From contig CAKSFP010000024.1 of assembly GCA_934454585.1 (NCBI GenBank), forward strand, positions 1 to 41,739: a stretch of 41,739 nucleotides of DNA. The letters are read 5' to 3'. The position numbers were made by a program, and so were the translations under genes. The notes under the pieces were generated by a model, which saw only the letters and a list, made by a program, of their open reading frames with translations, searched no databases and was not told the origin of the DNA. This DNA comes from an uncultured Clostridia bacterium. GTDB taxonomy: Bacteria > Bacillota > Clostridia > UMGS1810. Position 1 is the stretch's first letter, and every line of letters begins with the position of its first letter. Shown one piece after another: positions 1-8,005 of the stretch.

Positions 1-1392
1 TATCAGCGCACAAAAATCAACGGTTCGGACGCAAAACTTTCGGATGACGAAAACATTGTTTTTGAAAAACACCACGAGCCGATTATTGACGACCGCACAT
101 TTTTATATACACGCGAACAGCTGTCAAAGCGAACAACCGCACACTACCGCGGCGTAAAAAAATACGAAACGCCGTATACGGGATACCTGTTTTGCGGCGA
201 CTGCGGCGCACCGATGTTCAGTCGCAGCCGACCCGAACTCGAACCGTCATATATATGCGGAACCTACCACAAAAGAGGTCTTAAAGGCTGTACTTCTCAT
301 CACATAAGAGTGGATTTTCTCGACGGTGTGCTCAAAGATTATGTGCGCTTGGTCAAGATGAACTCCGCCGATATGCTTGAAAAACTCGAAAAAAGCATAG
401 CCGAAGAATCACAGGCGATGAACGAGAATGAAAACATCATTGAGATACTGACTTCTCGCCTGGAAAATGCCAAAGAGGAACTTAAGGCTACGAAAAAGCA
501 AAAAATCCGTGATATGATAAAAAGCGGTGATGACAAGGAATTGATTGAGGAAACATACGCCGAAATAGAACATGAGCTGACAGACAAGATTTACGGGATT
601 GAAAATCAGCTGAAAGCAAACTGCGACAGACGAAGCGAAATAGTGAAAGCAAACCGCGCCGCAAAGACGGTGTTCGAAGTTTTTGACAACATCTTAAGTA
701 AAGAAAAGCTCGACAAAACCGACATCGGACTGATTGCTGAGCGGATAAGCATTTTCAATGACGGCATAGTAAAAATCAAGCTGAAAGCAGACATAGAAAA
801 TGTGCTTAAAATCGGCGAACTGCCGAATGAGGAAATCGCAAATTTTAATTTTGACAGTATAGGCAGCTCATTTGACGCCCGATATGCCTGCAAAACAAGG
901 AACAGACAGGCAAAGGCTTATACTGTCAGTGTTATCAGTGAGGGCGACCCGCTTGAAATATTCACAGACAGAGACGGCGAAGTTATATTCAAAAAATACT
1001 CTCCCATAGGCGAACTTGGCGAATTTGCCTCACAATACGCAGAGACACTGTACAAGACATCAGGATTCCCGGTTTGTATAACCGACAAAGACTCAATCAT
1101 AGCCATCGCCGGCGCACCGCGCAAAGAGCTATACGAAAAACCGGTGAGCAGTGCCGTAGAGAAAGTCATGGAAGAGAAAAGGTACTATATGTCCGACAAC
1201 GGAGCAAAGCTGTCCGTGACAGACTCAAACGACAGGTACAGCGCCGGAATTATATCACCTATAATGTCAGAAGGCGACATCATAGGAAATGTGATAGTAA
1301 TGAAAGAGAGCGACACCGACACCGTTACGGAAACAGAGTTAAAACTCGCCAATGCGGCATCGATGTTCCTCGGCAAACAAATGGAAATATGA
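1..1392 (+). CDS. Large serine recombinase C-terminal part fused in frame to SpoVT lacking its N-terminus (5' partial)
   Basis: The reading frame is open from base 1 and 463 codons are visible. The first part matches the C-terminal half of large serine recombinases: a zinc ribbon (CGDCG near base 193, then YICG and KGC around 255-293), then a long charged coiled coil (about 355-640). The catalytic serine domain would lie left of the window. From base 940 the protein becomes SpoVT: EGDPLEIF, then DRDGEVIFKKYSPIGELGEF, a GAF-like domain, and an end (LGKQMEI) like that of SpoVT. SpoVT is an AbrB-type sporulation regulator in which EGDPLEIF begins near residue 30, so about 29 residues, over half of the AbrB DNA-binding fold, are missing and replaced by recombinase. 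There is no stop, frameshift or plausible start between the two parts. I infer the right junction of an element integrated inside spoVT. A misassembly or a fixed fusion is possible. Confidence 0.8.
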   Translation, partial: YQRTKINGSDAKLSDDENIVFEKHHEPIIDDRTFLYTREQLSKRTTAHYRGVKKYETPYTGYLFCGDCGAPMFSRSRPELEPSYICGTYHKRGLKGCTSHHIRVDFLDGVLKDYVRLVKMNSADMLEKLEKSIAEESQAMNENENIIEILTSRLENAKEELKATKKQKIRDMIKSGDDKELIEETYAEIEHELTDKIYGIENQLKANCDRRSEIVKANRAAKTVFEVFDNILSKEKLDKTDIGLIAERISIFNDGIVKIKLKADIENVLKIGELPNEEIANFNFDSIGSSFDARYACKTRNRQAKAYTVSVISEGDPLEIFTDRDGEVIFKKYSPIGELGEFASQYAETLYKTSGFPVCITDKDSIIAIAGAPRKELYEKPVSSAVEKVMEEKRYYMSDNGAKLSVTDSNDRYSAGIISPIMSEGDIIGNVIVMKESDTDTVTETELKLANAASMFLGKQMEI

Positions 1393-1395
1393 ACG

Positions 1396-1434
1396 AAAAA
1401 TCGGGATTTGTCGCGGCATGAATCCCGATTTTTT
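1396..1434 (+). terminator. Rho-independent terminator after the recombinase-spoVT fusion
   Basis: A 13-base stem (AAAAATCGGGATT pairing with AATCCCGATTTTT) closes a 12-base loop and runs into a T-tract, five bases after the stop codon. This is where the native spoVT terminator would be expected. Confidence 0.85.
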
Positions 1435-1464
1435 GCTTGACTTTTAACCCGGTCAATGATACCA

Positions 1465-1470
1465 TATAAT
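1465..1470 (+). promoter_or_regulatory. Possible -10 element of the acyltransferase gene
   Basis: A TATAAT hexamer lies 27 bases before the chosen start at 1498. No good -35 sits 16-18 bases upstream (TTTTAA only; a TTGACT at 1437 is 22 bases away), so the call rests on the -10 alone. The terminator just upstream makes a separate promoter likely. Confidence 0.35.
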
Positions 1471-1497
1471 CATAAACTGAAAGTTCGGAGATATAAT

Positions 1498-2526
1498 ATG
1501 GATAAATTTTCAAAACATGACACAAGCGTGATAAAAGGGCTGGCGGTGATGATGCTGCTGTGCCATCACCTCGGTATGGGAATATTGCCGGCGCCGATCG
1601 ACTGGAGAGCAAACTCGCTGTACACGATAATCGCGACTCTGTGCAAGGTGTGCGTAGCTCTGTTTGTGTTGCTTAGCGGCTACGGCATAAACGAGAGCCA
1701 CAAACGCAAAGCAGACTCGATTTCCGACATGCGCTTTGTGAAAAATCATCTTATAAAGCTGATGAAACAATTCTGGTTTATTTACATAATCTTTGTACCG
1801 ATGGGATTTGTTTTCCACGAAAATCCGATAGAAATATACGGAAAAAACTTTATGGGGTTCATATATTTTCTGCTTGACTTTTTTGGTCTGAAATCACTTT
1901 TCGGCACACAGACCATGAATCAGACATGGTGGTACATGGAGACGGTTATAGTACTGTATATACTGTTTCCGCTGCTTAAATATCTGTGCAAAAAAGCGCC
2001 CGTTCTTCTGCTTGCTGTCACATTTGTTCCGATAGTGATATATTCGTACTTCTGCGACGGCTCGTACGACAACTGCCGCGAGGTCTTCTGGATTTTTCCG
2101 TTTGTTGTCGGCATATTGCTGTCCGAGCACAATGTGCTCGGAAAACTGTCCGCAGCAATGGCAGTTCACTTTGCGCCGATTTGTGTGATATCGGTTGCTG
2201 CAGCTTTGATTATGACCATCGTGCGGTCGCACTTCGGCATAATTGCGGACACTTTTTATGCAATGACCATCATCGCGGCGTGCAAAGCAACAATCTGCCG
2301 AATAAAATATGTGAAGGGATTTTTCAACTCATTCGGAATACACTCGGCAAACATATTTATGATGCACTCATTCCTCTACTGCTACTTTGAACCCGTAAAA
2401 CAAATTGTGTTCTCTGTAAATTCAAACATCGGCTGTTATCTGATACTGCTTGCGGAGTGCTATGTGGTGTCGGATTATATAGAGGTGCTGAAAAAGAGAA
2501 TACATCAATGTCTCAGCAAAGCGTAA
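1498..2526 (+). CDS. Acyltransferase-3 family integral membrane protein
   Basis: This 342-residue, very hydrophobic protein begins MDKFSKHDTSVIKGLAVMML, followed by LCHHLG, then VCVALFVLLSGYG. The early His pair in the first membrane segment and the F-x-LLSGYG segment are typical of the acyltransferase-3 (OafA/NolL/WecH) family, which transfers acetyl or other acyl groups from the cytoplasm to surface glycans. About ten membrane segments are visible, and TWWYMETVIVLYILFPLL is another family-like stretch. I chose ATG 1498 rather than the in-frame ATG at 1456 because CGGAG lies seven bases before it. The gene stands alone between two terminators. Its substrate cannot be read from the sequence. 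The SLH proteins further right bind pyruvylated wall polymers in other species, so a wall-glycan role is possible, but that is inference. Confidence 0.8.
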   Translation: MDKFSKHDTSVIKGLAVMMLLCHHLGMGILPAPIDWRANSLYTIIATLCKVCVALFVLLSGYGINESHKRKADSISDMRFVKNHLIKLMKQFWFIYIIFVPMGFVFHENPIEIYGKNFMGFIYFLLDFFGLKSLFGTQTMNQTWWYMETVIVLYILFPLLKYLCKKAPVLLLAVTFVPIVIYSYFCDGSYDNCREVFWIFPFVVGILLSEHNVLGKLSAAMAVHFAPICVISVAAALIMTIVRSHFGIIADTFYAMTIIAACKATICRIKYVKGFFNSFGIHSANIFMMHSFLYCYFEPVKQIVFSVNSNIGCYLILLAECYVVSDYIEVLKKRIHQCLSKA

Positions 2527-2533
2527 TTTGAAA

Positions 2534-2574
2534 CGAGGGTGCGACAAGATGAATTTATCTTGCCGCACCCTTGA
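2534..2574. terminator. Bidirectional terminator between convergent genes
   Basis: A 15-base stem with one mismatch (2536-2550 against 2557-2571) encloses a six-base loop. It separates the plus-strand acyltransferase from the end of the minus-strand sugar operon. A- and T-rich bases on both sides suit use in both directions. Confidence 0.75.
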
Positions 2575-2585
2575 TAGATTTTTAA

Positions 2586-3944
2586 TTAAAACTCCTCTGC
2601 TATACCATAATCGGCATAATCAAATATCCGCGCATTTTTGTCGGGATTTATTGCGATTACCGTGCCGGCATTCTCTATGCCGACGGTATGGTGCACCGCT
2701 CCCGAGATGCCTACTGCTATGTACACATCGGGCGAAACATTCTTGCCCGTAAGCCCCACCTGTGCGCTGTACGGCGCCAGTCCCATGTCAACCAGTCCAC
2801 GGCTTGCGCACAGTTCTGCGCCGATTTTATCTGCAAATTCCTTAAGTTCGTCCATCTTTTCTCGTATTCCCTTGCCACCTGACACCATAACGCTGTCTGA
2901 ATGCTCATCCGTGCGCACGGTTGCCATCTGCGGCAAAGTGTCGCAGCGAATTTTTGCAATAACATTTCCGCTCCTTGCCGGGCGATACATAAACAAAAGC
3001 TCGCCGTCAGTCTCGAGCGCGGTGCAGTCGGCGCACAGACCCGTGCCGAGCATTGCCGCCACCATGGGTGCCTTTGCTCTGCCCTCAAGATCGGCATTCC
3101 ACAGCACGACTTTCGGCTTGTGCTCTCTTATCATATCTGCAATGACATGAGGGTTGGTCTCATCTATAACTGTAACATTCCTTGCAATCGCCGCAGCCTT
3201 TCCCTCAACCTTGCTGCCGATTGACCATGCGGCATCAAGCTTAGTCGCACTCTCGGGTGCGGCGGTTTCTTTCCTCTTTTTCGCTTTGAGACTGTCAAGA
3301 AGCGGAATGAGCTCATCTCGGGTAATGAATTTGCATTTTCTTCTGCCGCGCTCACTCTCAAACACCTTCATAACCTTAGTGGGCGAACCTTTGATACCGC
3401 AGCGTGACACATCCGCACCCACGCGGCTGTTATCCCAAATTTCAATCTCGACCGTCTTTGAACGGATGGACGGAAAGCGCAGCGTGTTTATGCGCTCTAT
3501 GGTAAGTAGTGACGGATTGGTACACTCAGCATTGCCAAGGCGCGTTTCACATTTGAATCCGTCCCCCGTGCAGGTGAGTTTCATGACATTCGTTATCGGC
3601 GTTGCACCGAGCATGACCGCAAGACAAGGCCCCACTTGCGCAGTGTCACCGTCCACGGACTGTCTGCCGCATAACACTGCGTCAAAACCGAGTTGCTTTA
3701 TGCAACACGACAATATATACGATGTGGCGAGTGTGTCCGATCCGGCAAAGACTTTGTCTGATATCAGAACAACCCGTTTTACACCAAGGCGCGCCACGAT
3801 GCCCAAGGCGTCCGCACATGATGACGGACCCATACACACGACGGTGACCTCGGAGTTTTCTATGCGAAGCGCCTCCTCAAGGGCACATTCGTCAAATGGG
3901 TTTAGTGCGCCGTTTATTATTTTTATGCATACAATGATTCTCAT
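2586..3944 (-). CDS. Electron-transfer flavoprotein, EtfB and EtfA fused in one chain
   Basis: The protein has 452 residues. Residues 1 to about 220 are EtfB-like (NPFDECALEEALRIE, GSDTLATSYIL, GRQSVDGDTAQVGP). A basic linker follows, then EtfA from about residue 255 (LEGRAKAPMVAAMLGTGLCA, RPARSGNVIAKI, VSGGKGI, TGKNVSPDVYIAVGISGAVH, ADYGI). ETFs carry single electrons between flavin dehydrogenases and other partners and normally consist of two separate chains. Here each half is compact: the EtfB part lacks the usual segment between the first strand and NPFDE, and EtfA stops just after ADYGI. Start ATG 3944 has AGGAGA upstream; a longer in-frame extension to 4118 reads through the intergenic repeat and is rejected. 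It is the last gene of the operon, which also encodes GlcD-like and GlcF-like proteins, so it is probably their electron acceptor (inference). Confidence 0.85.
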   Translation of the reverse strand: MRIIVCIKIINGALNPFDECALEEALRIENSEVTVVCMGPSSCADALGIVARLGVKRVVLISDKVFAGSDTLATSYILSCCIKQLGFDAVLCGRQSVDGDTAQVGPCLAVMLGATPITNVMKLTCTGDGFKCETRLGNAECTNPSLLTIERINTLRFPSIRSKTVEIEIWDNSRVGADVSRCGIKGSPTKVMKVFESERGRRKCKFITRDELIPLLDSLKAKKRKETAAPESATKLDAAWSIGSKVEGKAAAIARNVTVIDETNPHVIADMIREHKPKVVLWNADLEGRAKAPMVAAMLGTGLCADCTALETDGELLFMYRPARSGNVIAKIRCDTLPQMATVRTDEHSDSVMVSGGKGIREKMDELKEFADKIGAELCASRGLVDMGLAPYSAQVGLTGKNVSPDVYIAVGISGAVHHTVGIENAGTVIAINPDKNARIFDYADYGIAEEF

Positions 3945-3978
3945 GGGTATTCTCCTGTTAAAAACGAGATTTTTACAA

Positions 3979-4098
3979 AGGCGAGGGGGTGTGTTGTGTG
4001 TCGGCGAGAGCCGTAGGGGCGGGGTTCTGCTCCACCCATTTGAGAAAATCGCGGAATTCACAAAACACGGGCAGAGCAGAGCCCTGCCCCTACCGTAA
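3979..4098. repeat. Intergenic repeat: GC-rich palindrome plus possible hairpin-family arm
   Basis: The 253-base gap between the FGGY kinase and ETF genes holds no gene. Bases 4013-4096 carry GTAGGGGCGGG at one end and CCCTGCCCCTAC at the other, an imperfect inverted repeat of a type seen at 14746, 28533 and 41383. Bases 3979-4000 (GGCGAGGGGGTGTG...) resemble one arm of the larger hairpin elements at 14797 and 26361. It may separate the ETF gene from the upstream genes at the mRNA level. Confidence 0.6.
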
Positions 4099-4197
4099 AT
4101 CTCCGATTTGCAGCGCACGATGCGCGGCTTGTTTCGACGCCGAGCAGATACATAACCTATGTCACGAGACGGTACACAAGCCTATTTTTACAACCGC

Positions 4198-5667
4198 TCA
4201 ACCCTCGTCATATATCTCCTGCAGCGCCTTTTGAATCTTCTTATATCTCGCAAACACCTTTGCGTACTTTCGGTGATTTTCCTCATTCGGGCAAGTTACG
4301 GACAGAGTCTCGTTGCACCTTTCAAAAGCACTCACCGCATCGTCAAATATGCCGACCGCGATACCGGCGAGCATGCAGCTGCCGAACGACGAATCGGTGT
4401 ATTTCTTCACCACAAGCGTAATGCCGAGCGCATCGGACACAATCTGTCGCCAAAGCGGACTTTTGCCGCCTCCGCCGATTATTGCCGCCTCATTGTCATG
4501 CGGAATACCGAGCTGAGTTAGCGCCTCCATGCAGTCGAGCATGGACATTGCCACGCCCTCAAGCACCGCACGCGTAAAGTGTGCCTTAGTGTGCCCTGCC
4601 CTCACTCCGGTAAAACTTGCGCAAAGCTTGGGATCCGCATACGGTGTGAGTTCTCCGTTGAGATAGGGATGAAAAACGAGCCCGTCACAACCGATATCTA
4701 CTTTCTCTGCACCCTCGTTCAGCTCATCGTACACTCCGCCGAAAGTATCGCGATACCACCTATATGACGCGGCGCACGATTTGGTCGCCGTGCCCGGGTA
4801 CCACAAACCTTTGCAGACATGGGAATAGTTGATGAGGTTCTTGTCTTTATACGCCCTGTCGGTGACAACGCATATTCTGCCCGCCGTGGCGAGTTTCAGA
4901 GTCATTTTGCCCCTTGCCACGCCCCCGGCGGCAAATACCTCCATGACGGTGTCTGTGCTGCCGCAGATAACCGGAGTCCCAACTGCAAGTCCGGTCTCCG
5001 ATGCAGCTTTGGCCGTCACACTGCCCACAATGTCCGTAGGTGCAACAATCTTCGGCATAATGTCTGCCGTAAGACCCACTATGCCAAGCAGTTCACTCGA
5101 CCACGAAAGCGTGTTGTAATCAAACATCATGCTGCCCTCTGCCTCTATGTAATCAGTCACATAGTCTCCTGTGAGCATATGGCGCACATAGTCTTTCACA
5201 AACATAACCCTTTTCACCATCGCCCAGGTGTCAGGCTCGTTTTCACGCACCCACATAAGCTCGGGCAAGCTCCATATGGTATCGGGATTGTGCAGAACCT
5301 GAGTGTCTATAAGCTGAGCATAATTTTTCCGCAAAAAGTCCACCTGAGCTGTGGAACGGGTGTCCGTCCAGTATATAGCCGGGCGCAGCGGTCTGAAGTT
5401 ATCATCACAGATGACCGCCGTGTGCGTTGCTGCATCTATTGCAATCGCGGCTATGTCATGCGGATTTATCCCCGATTTATTCAACAGTGCCGCCACATTT
5501 GTCCGCACCGCAGCATACCAGTCATCAGGATTTTGCTCCGCATAACCCTCATGCGGATAATATGTGGGATATTCTACCGTGTTTGCGGCGACAACCTTAC
5601 CGTCATCGGCCATAAGCGTTGCCTTGGACGCACCGCCGCCGAAATCTATTCCAAGCAAATATTTCAT
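4198..5667 (-). CDS. FGGY-family carbohydrate kinase (xylulokinase-like)
   Basis: A 489-residue ATP-dependent sugar kinase of normal family length. The N-terminal phosphate-binding motif is LLGIDFGGGASKATLM, the middle holds the family stretch VICGSTDTVMEVFAAG, and the C-terminal ATP-binding motif is IIGGGGKSPLWRQIVSDALG. The family phosphorylates ketoses or polyols such as xylulose, ribulose, fuculose, glycerol or erythritol. The overall layout is nearest to xylulokinase, but the substrate cannot be fixed by eye. AGGAAGG lies nine bases before ATG 5667. The gene begins 15 bases after the DUF4867 gene, so the two are probably cotranscribed. In the proposed pathway it would phosphorylate the ketose made by the isomerase at 11383-12786. 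An alternative is a kinase for the product of the IolB-like enzyme. Confidence 0.85.
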   Translation of the reverse strand: MKYLLGIDFGGGASKATLMADDGKVVAANTVEYPTYYPHEGYAEQNPDDWYAAVRTNVAALLNKSGINPHDIAAIAIDAATHTAVICDDNFRPLRPAIYWTDTRSTAQVDFLRKNYAQLIDTQVLHNPDTIWSLPELMWVRENEPDTWAMVKRVMFVKDYVRHMLTGDYVTDYIEAEGSMMFDYNTLSWSSELLGIVGLTADIMPKIVAPTDIVGSVTAKAASETGLAVGTPVICGSTDTVMEVFAAGGVARGKMTLKLATAGRICVVTDRAYKDKNLINYSHVCKGLWYPGTATKSCAASYRWYRDTFGGVYDELNEGAEKVDIGCDGLVFHPYLNGELTPYADPKLCASFTGVRAGHTKAHFTRAVLEGVAMSMLDCMEALTQLGIPHDNEAAIIGGGGKSPLWRQIVSDALGITLVVKKYTDSSFGSCMLAGIAVGIFDDAVSAFERCNETLSVTCPNEENHRKYAKVFARYKKIQKALQEIYDEG

Positions 5668-5682
5668 AAGTGTATGCCCTTC

Positions 5683-6291
5683 CTAAAATTTATAGTTTTC
5701 GCCGTATATTCCGGGGAAAACGCCCTTTTCTGTAAGTGCGGCATTGTCCTCGTGAGCAATCAGCCATTTGTTTTTTCTGAAAAGAAGTTTGTCCTTCGAC
5801 TCGCCGTCGAGCGGAAGATTGGTTCCCTGCGGCAGCACAACTACACAGCCGAAACCGTCCGGGCTTGTTTCAATCGGGCAGAAGTGCAGTGTGGTGGCAT
5901 ACACCTCTATTGCCTCGCCTTTTTTTACAAGAAAAGCCTTCACATTTGCAGAATCGTACCTGCCATTCTTTACATCTCTGATATCGCCCAAAAGTAATAT
6001 CATATCCGTGACGGCAATGTTTATCTCGGAGCACTTGTGCCATTCCAGGGCGTTGAGCGCATTGGAATGACCGTAGCAATAGCCCGTCTGAGTGGCAAGT
6101 TCGCCGAAATATTTATCTCTGATATCAGATGAGATTTTCAGGTTCTCAAACTCCGGCTGAGACGCAGTGTAAACAGAACCCGAAGCGGGCATGGAAATCC
6201 TGCCCGCTTCGTATACAATCTCGTCGGTATCGATATCAAGCACTTGTCCGTAATCGCAAAATTCGCTGTCGGTAACTCTGTAAATATGCAT
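5683..6291 (-). CDS. DUF4867-type protein
   Basis: A 202-residue soluble protein that matches my recollection of DUF4867, a family of unknown function found in Firmicute sugar operons. It starts MHIYRVTDSEFCDYG and contains YGHSNALNALEWHKCSEIN, then LLGDIRDV, then TTLHFCPIE and CVVVLPQGTN. The His and Cys residues in the second and fourth motifs, together with the beta-rich pattern, suggest a cupin-like metal-binding fold, possibly an epimerase, mutarotase or isomerase acting on the same sugar as its neighbours; that is inference only. It lies 21 bases after the IolB-like gene and 15 bases before the FGGY kinase, clearly inside the operon. Confidence 0.65.
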   Translation of the reverse strand: MHIYRVTDSEFCDYGQVLDIDTDEIVYEAGRISMPASGSVYTASQPEFENLKISSDIRDKYFGELATQTGYCYGHSNALNALEWHKCSEINIAVTDMILLLGDIRDVKNGRYDSANVKAFLVKKGEAIEVYATTLHFCPIETSPDGFGCVVVLPQGTNLPLDGESKDKLLFRKNKWLIAHEDNAALTEKGVFPGIYGENYKF

Positions 6292-6312
6292 ATCACATAC
6301 CTCCGTTTATTA

Positions 6313-7101
6313 TCAGTCGTTGAGCCACTTGTGGTCCTCGTCTGTTGTCATGTAAAATCCTCTTACCGGACCCGCCATTATCCACAGATAATAGTTGTCA
6401 TAGCCCGGAGCGGTGTGGAACGGATGATAACCTCTGTGTATCTCCACAAAGTCGCCGCTCTTAACCGTGTAGGTTTCGTCAATATCGCCCTCTTTGGTGT
6501 ACACCTTCTGAATGCCGAATCCCTGGGGTTTCTTAAATTCATAGTAATAGATTTCCTCGGTGTTTGCCTCTGTGGGCATATTGTCATCATCGTGCTTGTG
6601 CGGAGGATAGCTTGCCCACTGACCGCCCTTGACATAAGCCTCGCCTATGTAGATTATATTGGCGTCCGTCCTCTCGTCAAGAATAAAGTGAGCCTGTCTC
6701 TCCCAACCCGGTTTACCCATGTCTTTTATGACAACATCCTCAGGGTTGATTAGCACGGGTTTGAACTGCTTTGTGGCGGGAGACTTGCAGACAGCAATCT
6801 CAACCTCGCCCACAGCCGTGATGGTAAAAACCATGTTGCAGGGCACATAAACACAGGTAGCTGCGCCGCCGAAAACATTCTCGCGCTTGCCTATGTTCTC
6901 ATACTTGAAGTTCTCGCCCTCAACGGTACATTTGCCGCCGAGGATAAGCACTCCGTATTCCTTGTTTTCCTCACTGTATTTTTTGCTCATGCCGTCGGAG
7001 AGTCTGAGCATATCAATCTCTACCATTTGGCAAGTACTGTTCTCTTTTGTTATAACAGCCGATTTTCCGTATTTTTTAGTCCAGGTCTTTTTCAAATTCA
7101 T
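6313..7101 (-). CDS. IolB/KduI-family sugar isomerase (5-deoxy-glucuronate isomerase-like)
   Basis: A 262-residue bicupin protein. The C-terminal half carries the metal-site signature: WASYPPHKHDDDN, then TEEIYYYEFKKPQGFG, and later GYHPFHTAPGYDNYYLWIMA. IolB converts 5-deoxy-glucuronate to 2-deoxy-5-keto-gluconate in inositol catabolism, and KduI acts on uronates. No other clear inositol gene (iolA, D, E or G) is present, so the substrate here is probably a different sugar acid. A GTG at 7110 extends the frame by three codons, but AGGAG sits only one base from it; the ATG at 7101 is ten bases from the same AGGAG and is preferred. The start overlaps the end of the PfkB kinase gene by 26 bases. 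Confidence 0.85.
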   Translation of the reverse strand: MNLKKTWTKKYGKSAVITKENSTCQMVEIDMLRLSDGMSKKYSEENKEYGVLILGGKCTVEGENFKYENIGKRENVFGGAATCVYVPCNMVFTITAVGEVEIAVCKSPATKQFKPVLINPEDVVIKDMGKPGWERQAHFILDERTDANIIYIGEAYVKGGQWASYPPHKHDDDNMPTEANTEEIYYYEFKKPQGFGIQKVYTKEGDIDETYTVKSGDFVEIHRGYHPFHTAPGYDNYYLWIMAGPVRGFYMTTDEDHKWLND

Positions 7102-8005
7102 CTTTTCCACGCTCCTTCAAAAAATTAATGACCGTATCATACTGCGGCACGCCGTCTCTTGCGCCGACTTTGGTGCATTTGAGCGCCGAAACCGCACTTG
7201 AGAATATGCACGACTTATAAAAATCAAATCCCTTTGTCACGGCAAAGGCATATGCGCCGTGAAACACATCTCCTGCGCCGTTTGAATCCACCGCGTCCAC
7301 CGGGAAAGCCTCATATGCACGCACAATGCCGCCGTCGCACATCACACCGCCTTTTTTGCCGCAAGTGACAACCACCACATCGGGATTATATTTTTCAAAC
7401 AGCATTCCTGCCGCGTCAGATGCGTTGTCTGCGCCCGTGACGGCAAGAGCATATTCCTCCGACGGTATTATTATATCACAAAGCGGAAGTAAATCAAGCA
7501 CTCCGTCATAAAGTCCGCCGGCGTCATAGAGCACCTTGGTGCCGTGCTCCCTTGCTATGCGTGCGCCATCTATGGCGGCGGCAAGGTCATTGCCGTCTAC
7601 CATGAGGATGTCCGCGTCGCATATAGCCTGTTTTTGTTCGTCATCGAGCACAAGCGGAGGCACATTGCCCTTGTCAAAGACTATTGTCCTTGACGCGGTT
7701 TTTTCGCTGAGCATAACATATGATACAAATGAATCGCAATTTTCTTTTACCTTCATATACTTTGTCTCAACGCCGTATTTTCGGAAGTCTGCTATCAGAA
7801 ATTTTCCGCCGGCGTCATCGGACACATTGCCGAGAAAGGCACAACTCTGACCGAGCTTTGCACAGGCGACAAGACCTGTGGCGCACGGGCCGCCGCCGAC
7901 AGATATTTTCGATTTTGCCCGAAGTTTGGTGTCCTCTGCGGGATATTCGGGCAGTACAATCAGTGTGTCGTGCACATTTGCACCTATTCCAACAACTTTA
8001 ATCAT
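7076..8005 (-). CDS. PfkB-family sugar kinase
   Basis: This 309-residue ribokinase-fold protein starts MIKVVGIGANVHDTLIVLPE, carries the N-terminal substrate-site glycines (SVGGGPCATGLVACAKLG) and the C-terminal PfkB signature DSNGAGDVFHGAYAFAV with its catalytic Asp. The family phosphorylates sugars such as ribose, fructose, 2-keto-3-deoxygluconate and 5-dehydro-2-deoxygluconate (IolC). Lying between an IolB-like isomerase and a class II aldolase, it parallels the IolB-IolC-IolJ order of inositol breakdown, but the rest of that pathway is missing. Its ATG overlaps the aldolase stop as ATGA (8002-8005), which indicates translational coupling. Confidence 0.88.
   Translation of the reverse strand: MIKVVGIGANVHDTLIVLPEYPAEDTKLRAKSKISVGGGPCATGLVACAKLGQSCAFLGNVSDDAGGKFLIADFRKYGVETKYMKVKENCDSFVSYVMLSEKTASRTIVFDKGNVPPLVLDDEQKQAICDADILMVDGNDLAAAIDGARIAREHGTKVLYDAGGLYDGVLDLLPLCDIIIPSEEYALAVTGADNASDAAGMLFEKYNPDVVVVTCGKKGGVMCDGGIVRAYEAFPVDAVDSNGAGDVFHGAYAFAVTKGFDFYKSCIFSSAVSALKCTKVGARDGVPQYDTVINFLKERGKDEFEKDLD

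Noticed and set aside
2528..2752. 74-codon frame after the acyltransferase gene
   Set aside because: It starts at the terminator hairpin and runs antisense into the ETF gene.
3154..4098. 314-codon plus-strand open frame opposite the ETF gene
   Set aside because: It is antisense to a well-supported EtfB-EtfA gene, has no ribosome binding site and no recognisable motif; a GC-bias shadow.
4819..5997. 392-codon plus-strand open frame opposite the FGGY kinase and DUF4867 genes
   Set aside because: Composition is rich in Cys, His and Arg as in antisense shadows, and it spans two convincing genes on the other strand.
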